Below, in pieces: positions 7,186-7,512 of a DNA stretch of 7,512 nt. Each line of letters starts with the position of its first letter. Position 1 is the stretch's first letter. The notes under the pieces are model-generated. The model saw only the letters and a program-made list of their open reading frames with translations. It searched no databases and had not been told where the DNA came from. Both the position numbers and the translations under genes were made by a program. Source of the DNA: Planctomycetota bacterium (lineage in GTDB: Bacteria > Planctomycetota > Planctomycetia > Planctomycetales > Planctomycetaceae); contig JAADHY010000378.1 in the NCBI GenBank assembly GCA_013151585.1, positions 1 to 7,512 of the forward strand. The letters run 5' to 3'.

Positions 7186-7434
7186 TGAGCTGCGGTCGAT
7201 CGCCCGTTCGCCAAGGGAGAAGCCATAACTCGAGTGGCCAGCCATAAGCAAGTCGCTGACATCAGCTGGGGGGCGCTCGTCTGTAACGGTCTGTCCTCAC
7301 AGGTGCGACTCGCCAGGGAGGTCACGGCGTGTGAACATCATAACGCATTCGGAAACACCGCGAGTTGACATCGTGGCCTGCGTGTCGGACTGAGGGGACG
7401 CATCACGTTCTTGGTAGTCAGAGGAGTTAAGTGA

Positions 7435-7512
7435 ATGACGACGGCAATGGAAGTGGGCAAAGAGGGACGGGAAAAAGGGGGGGCGGCCGAAAACACACGG
7501 CAGGGGACGGTC
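7435..7512 (+). CDS. Start of an unidentified gene, partial at the right edge
   Basis: An open frame of 26 codons runs from ATG 7435 to the window end. It is preceded by AGGAG (part of GAGGAG) with 8 bases before the ATG, the best plus-strand ribosome site in the window. The visible residues (MTTAMEVGKEGREKGGAAEN and onward) are charged and Gly-rich, with no signal peptide or membrane segment, suggesting a cytoplasmic protein with a flexible N-terminus. A short charged leader of this kind followed by TRQGTV would be compatible with a bacterial Hsp20-type small heat-shock protein, but the diagnostic alpha-crystallin domain would lie beyond the edge, so this is only a guess. It is divergent from and probably unrelated to the che operon. 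The gene contains an A5G7 run at 7472-7483. Confidence 0.45.
   Translation, partial: MTTAMEVGKEGREKGGAAENTRQGTV

Larger units (their letters stand above)
5568..7434. other. Gene-poor intergenic region of about 1.87 kb
   Basis: No convincing gene was found here on either strand. The open frames are all under 140 codons, overlap one another on both strands, lack good ribosome sites, and translate to Arg/Ser/Pro-rich sequence without hydrophobic periodicity or any family motif. No tRNA, rRNA, CRISPR or transposase signature is visible. What it does hold is listed separately: short repeats near cheA, inverted repeats at 6197-6230 and 7164-7185, a partial direct repeat at 6812/7186 and a promoter-like element at 6952-6980. 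It should contain the promoter for the che operon (left side) and for the gene starting at 7435 (right side). Confidence 0.6.

Noticed and set aside
7365..7393. Consensus TTGACA as promoter for the right-edge gene
   Set aside because: At 16-18 bases downstream there is no reasonable -10 element (GACTGA or neighbours), so it was not called as a promoter.

Overview
The window carries most of a chemosensory (Che) operon, read entirely on the minus strand from right to left: a large hybrid histidine kinase cheA (5557-2540), cheW (2543-2085), a membrane methyl-accepting chemotaxis protein (1954-266), and the first 62 codons of cheB (188-3), which runs off the left edge. No cheR, and no stand-alone cheY, is visible; if present they lie outside the window. 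The genes are packed as a transcription unit: cheA and cheW overlap in a GTGA junction, and the cheW-mcp and mcp-cheB gaps (130 and 77 bp) each contain a strong hairpin that could set the relative output of downstream genes.

How the parts would work together: the receptor has a short extracytoplasmic domain with a PilJ/NarX-like sequence motif, two membrane helices, a HAMP domain and a long signalling coiled coil. CheW and the CheW-like domains of CheA couple it to the kinase. CheA autophosphorylates on His51 and can pass phosphate to its own C-terminal receiver (Asp909) and to CheB (Asp58), which would adjust receptor methylation. The notable feature is CheA itself: it joins HPt, dimerisation, ATPase, two tandem CheW-like domains and a receiver in one chain. 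Where many CheA proteins have a CheY-binding P2 domain, it has instead a linker of about 150 residues with a Lys/Arg/Thr/Ala-rich core resembling histone H1 tails.

Right of cheA, about 1.87 kb (5568-7434) holds no gene I can defend; it contains a few inverted repeats, a pair of short repeats just upstream of cheA and one sigma70-like promoter candidate. At the right edge a plus-strand gene appears to begin at 7435 behind a good Shine-Dalgarno; only 26 codons are visible and its product is unknown.

Organism: a moderately GC-rich Gram-negative-type bacterium. The long gene-poor intergenic stretch and the Lys/Ala/Thr-rich, histone-like linker would fit Planctomycetota (Pirellula/Rhodopirellula-like), but this is an impression from style, not proof.
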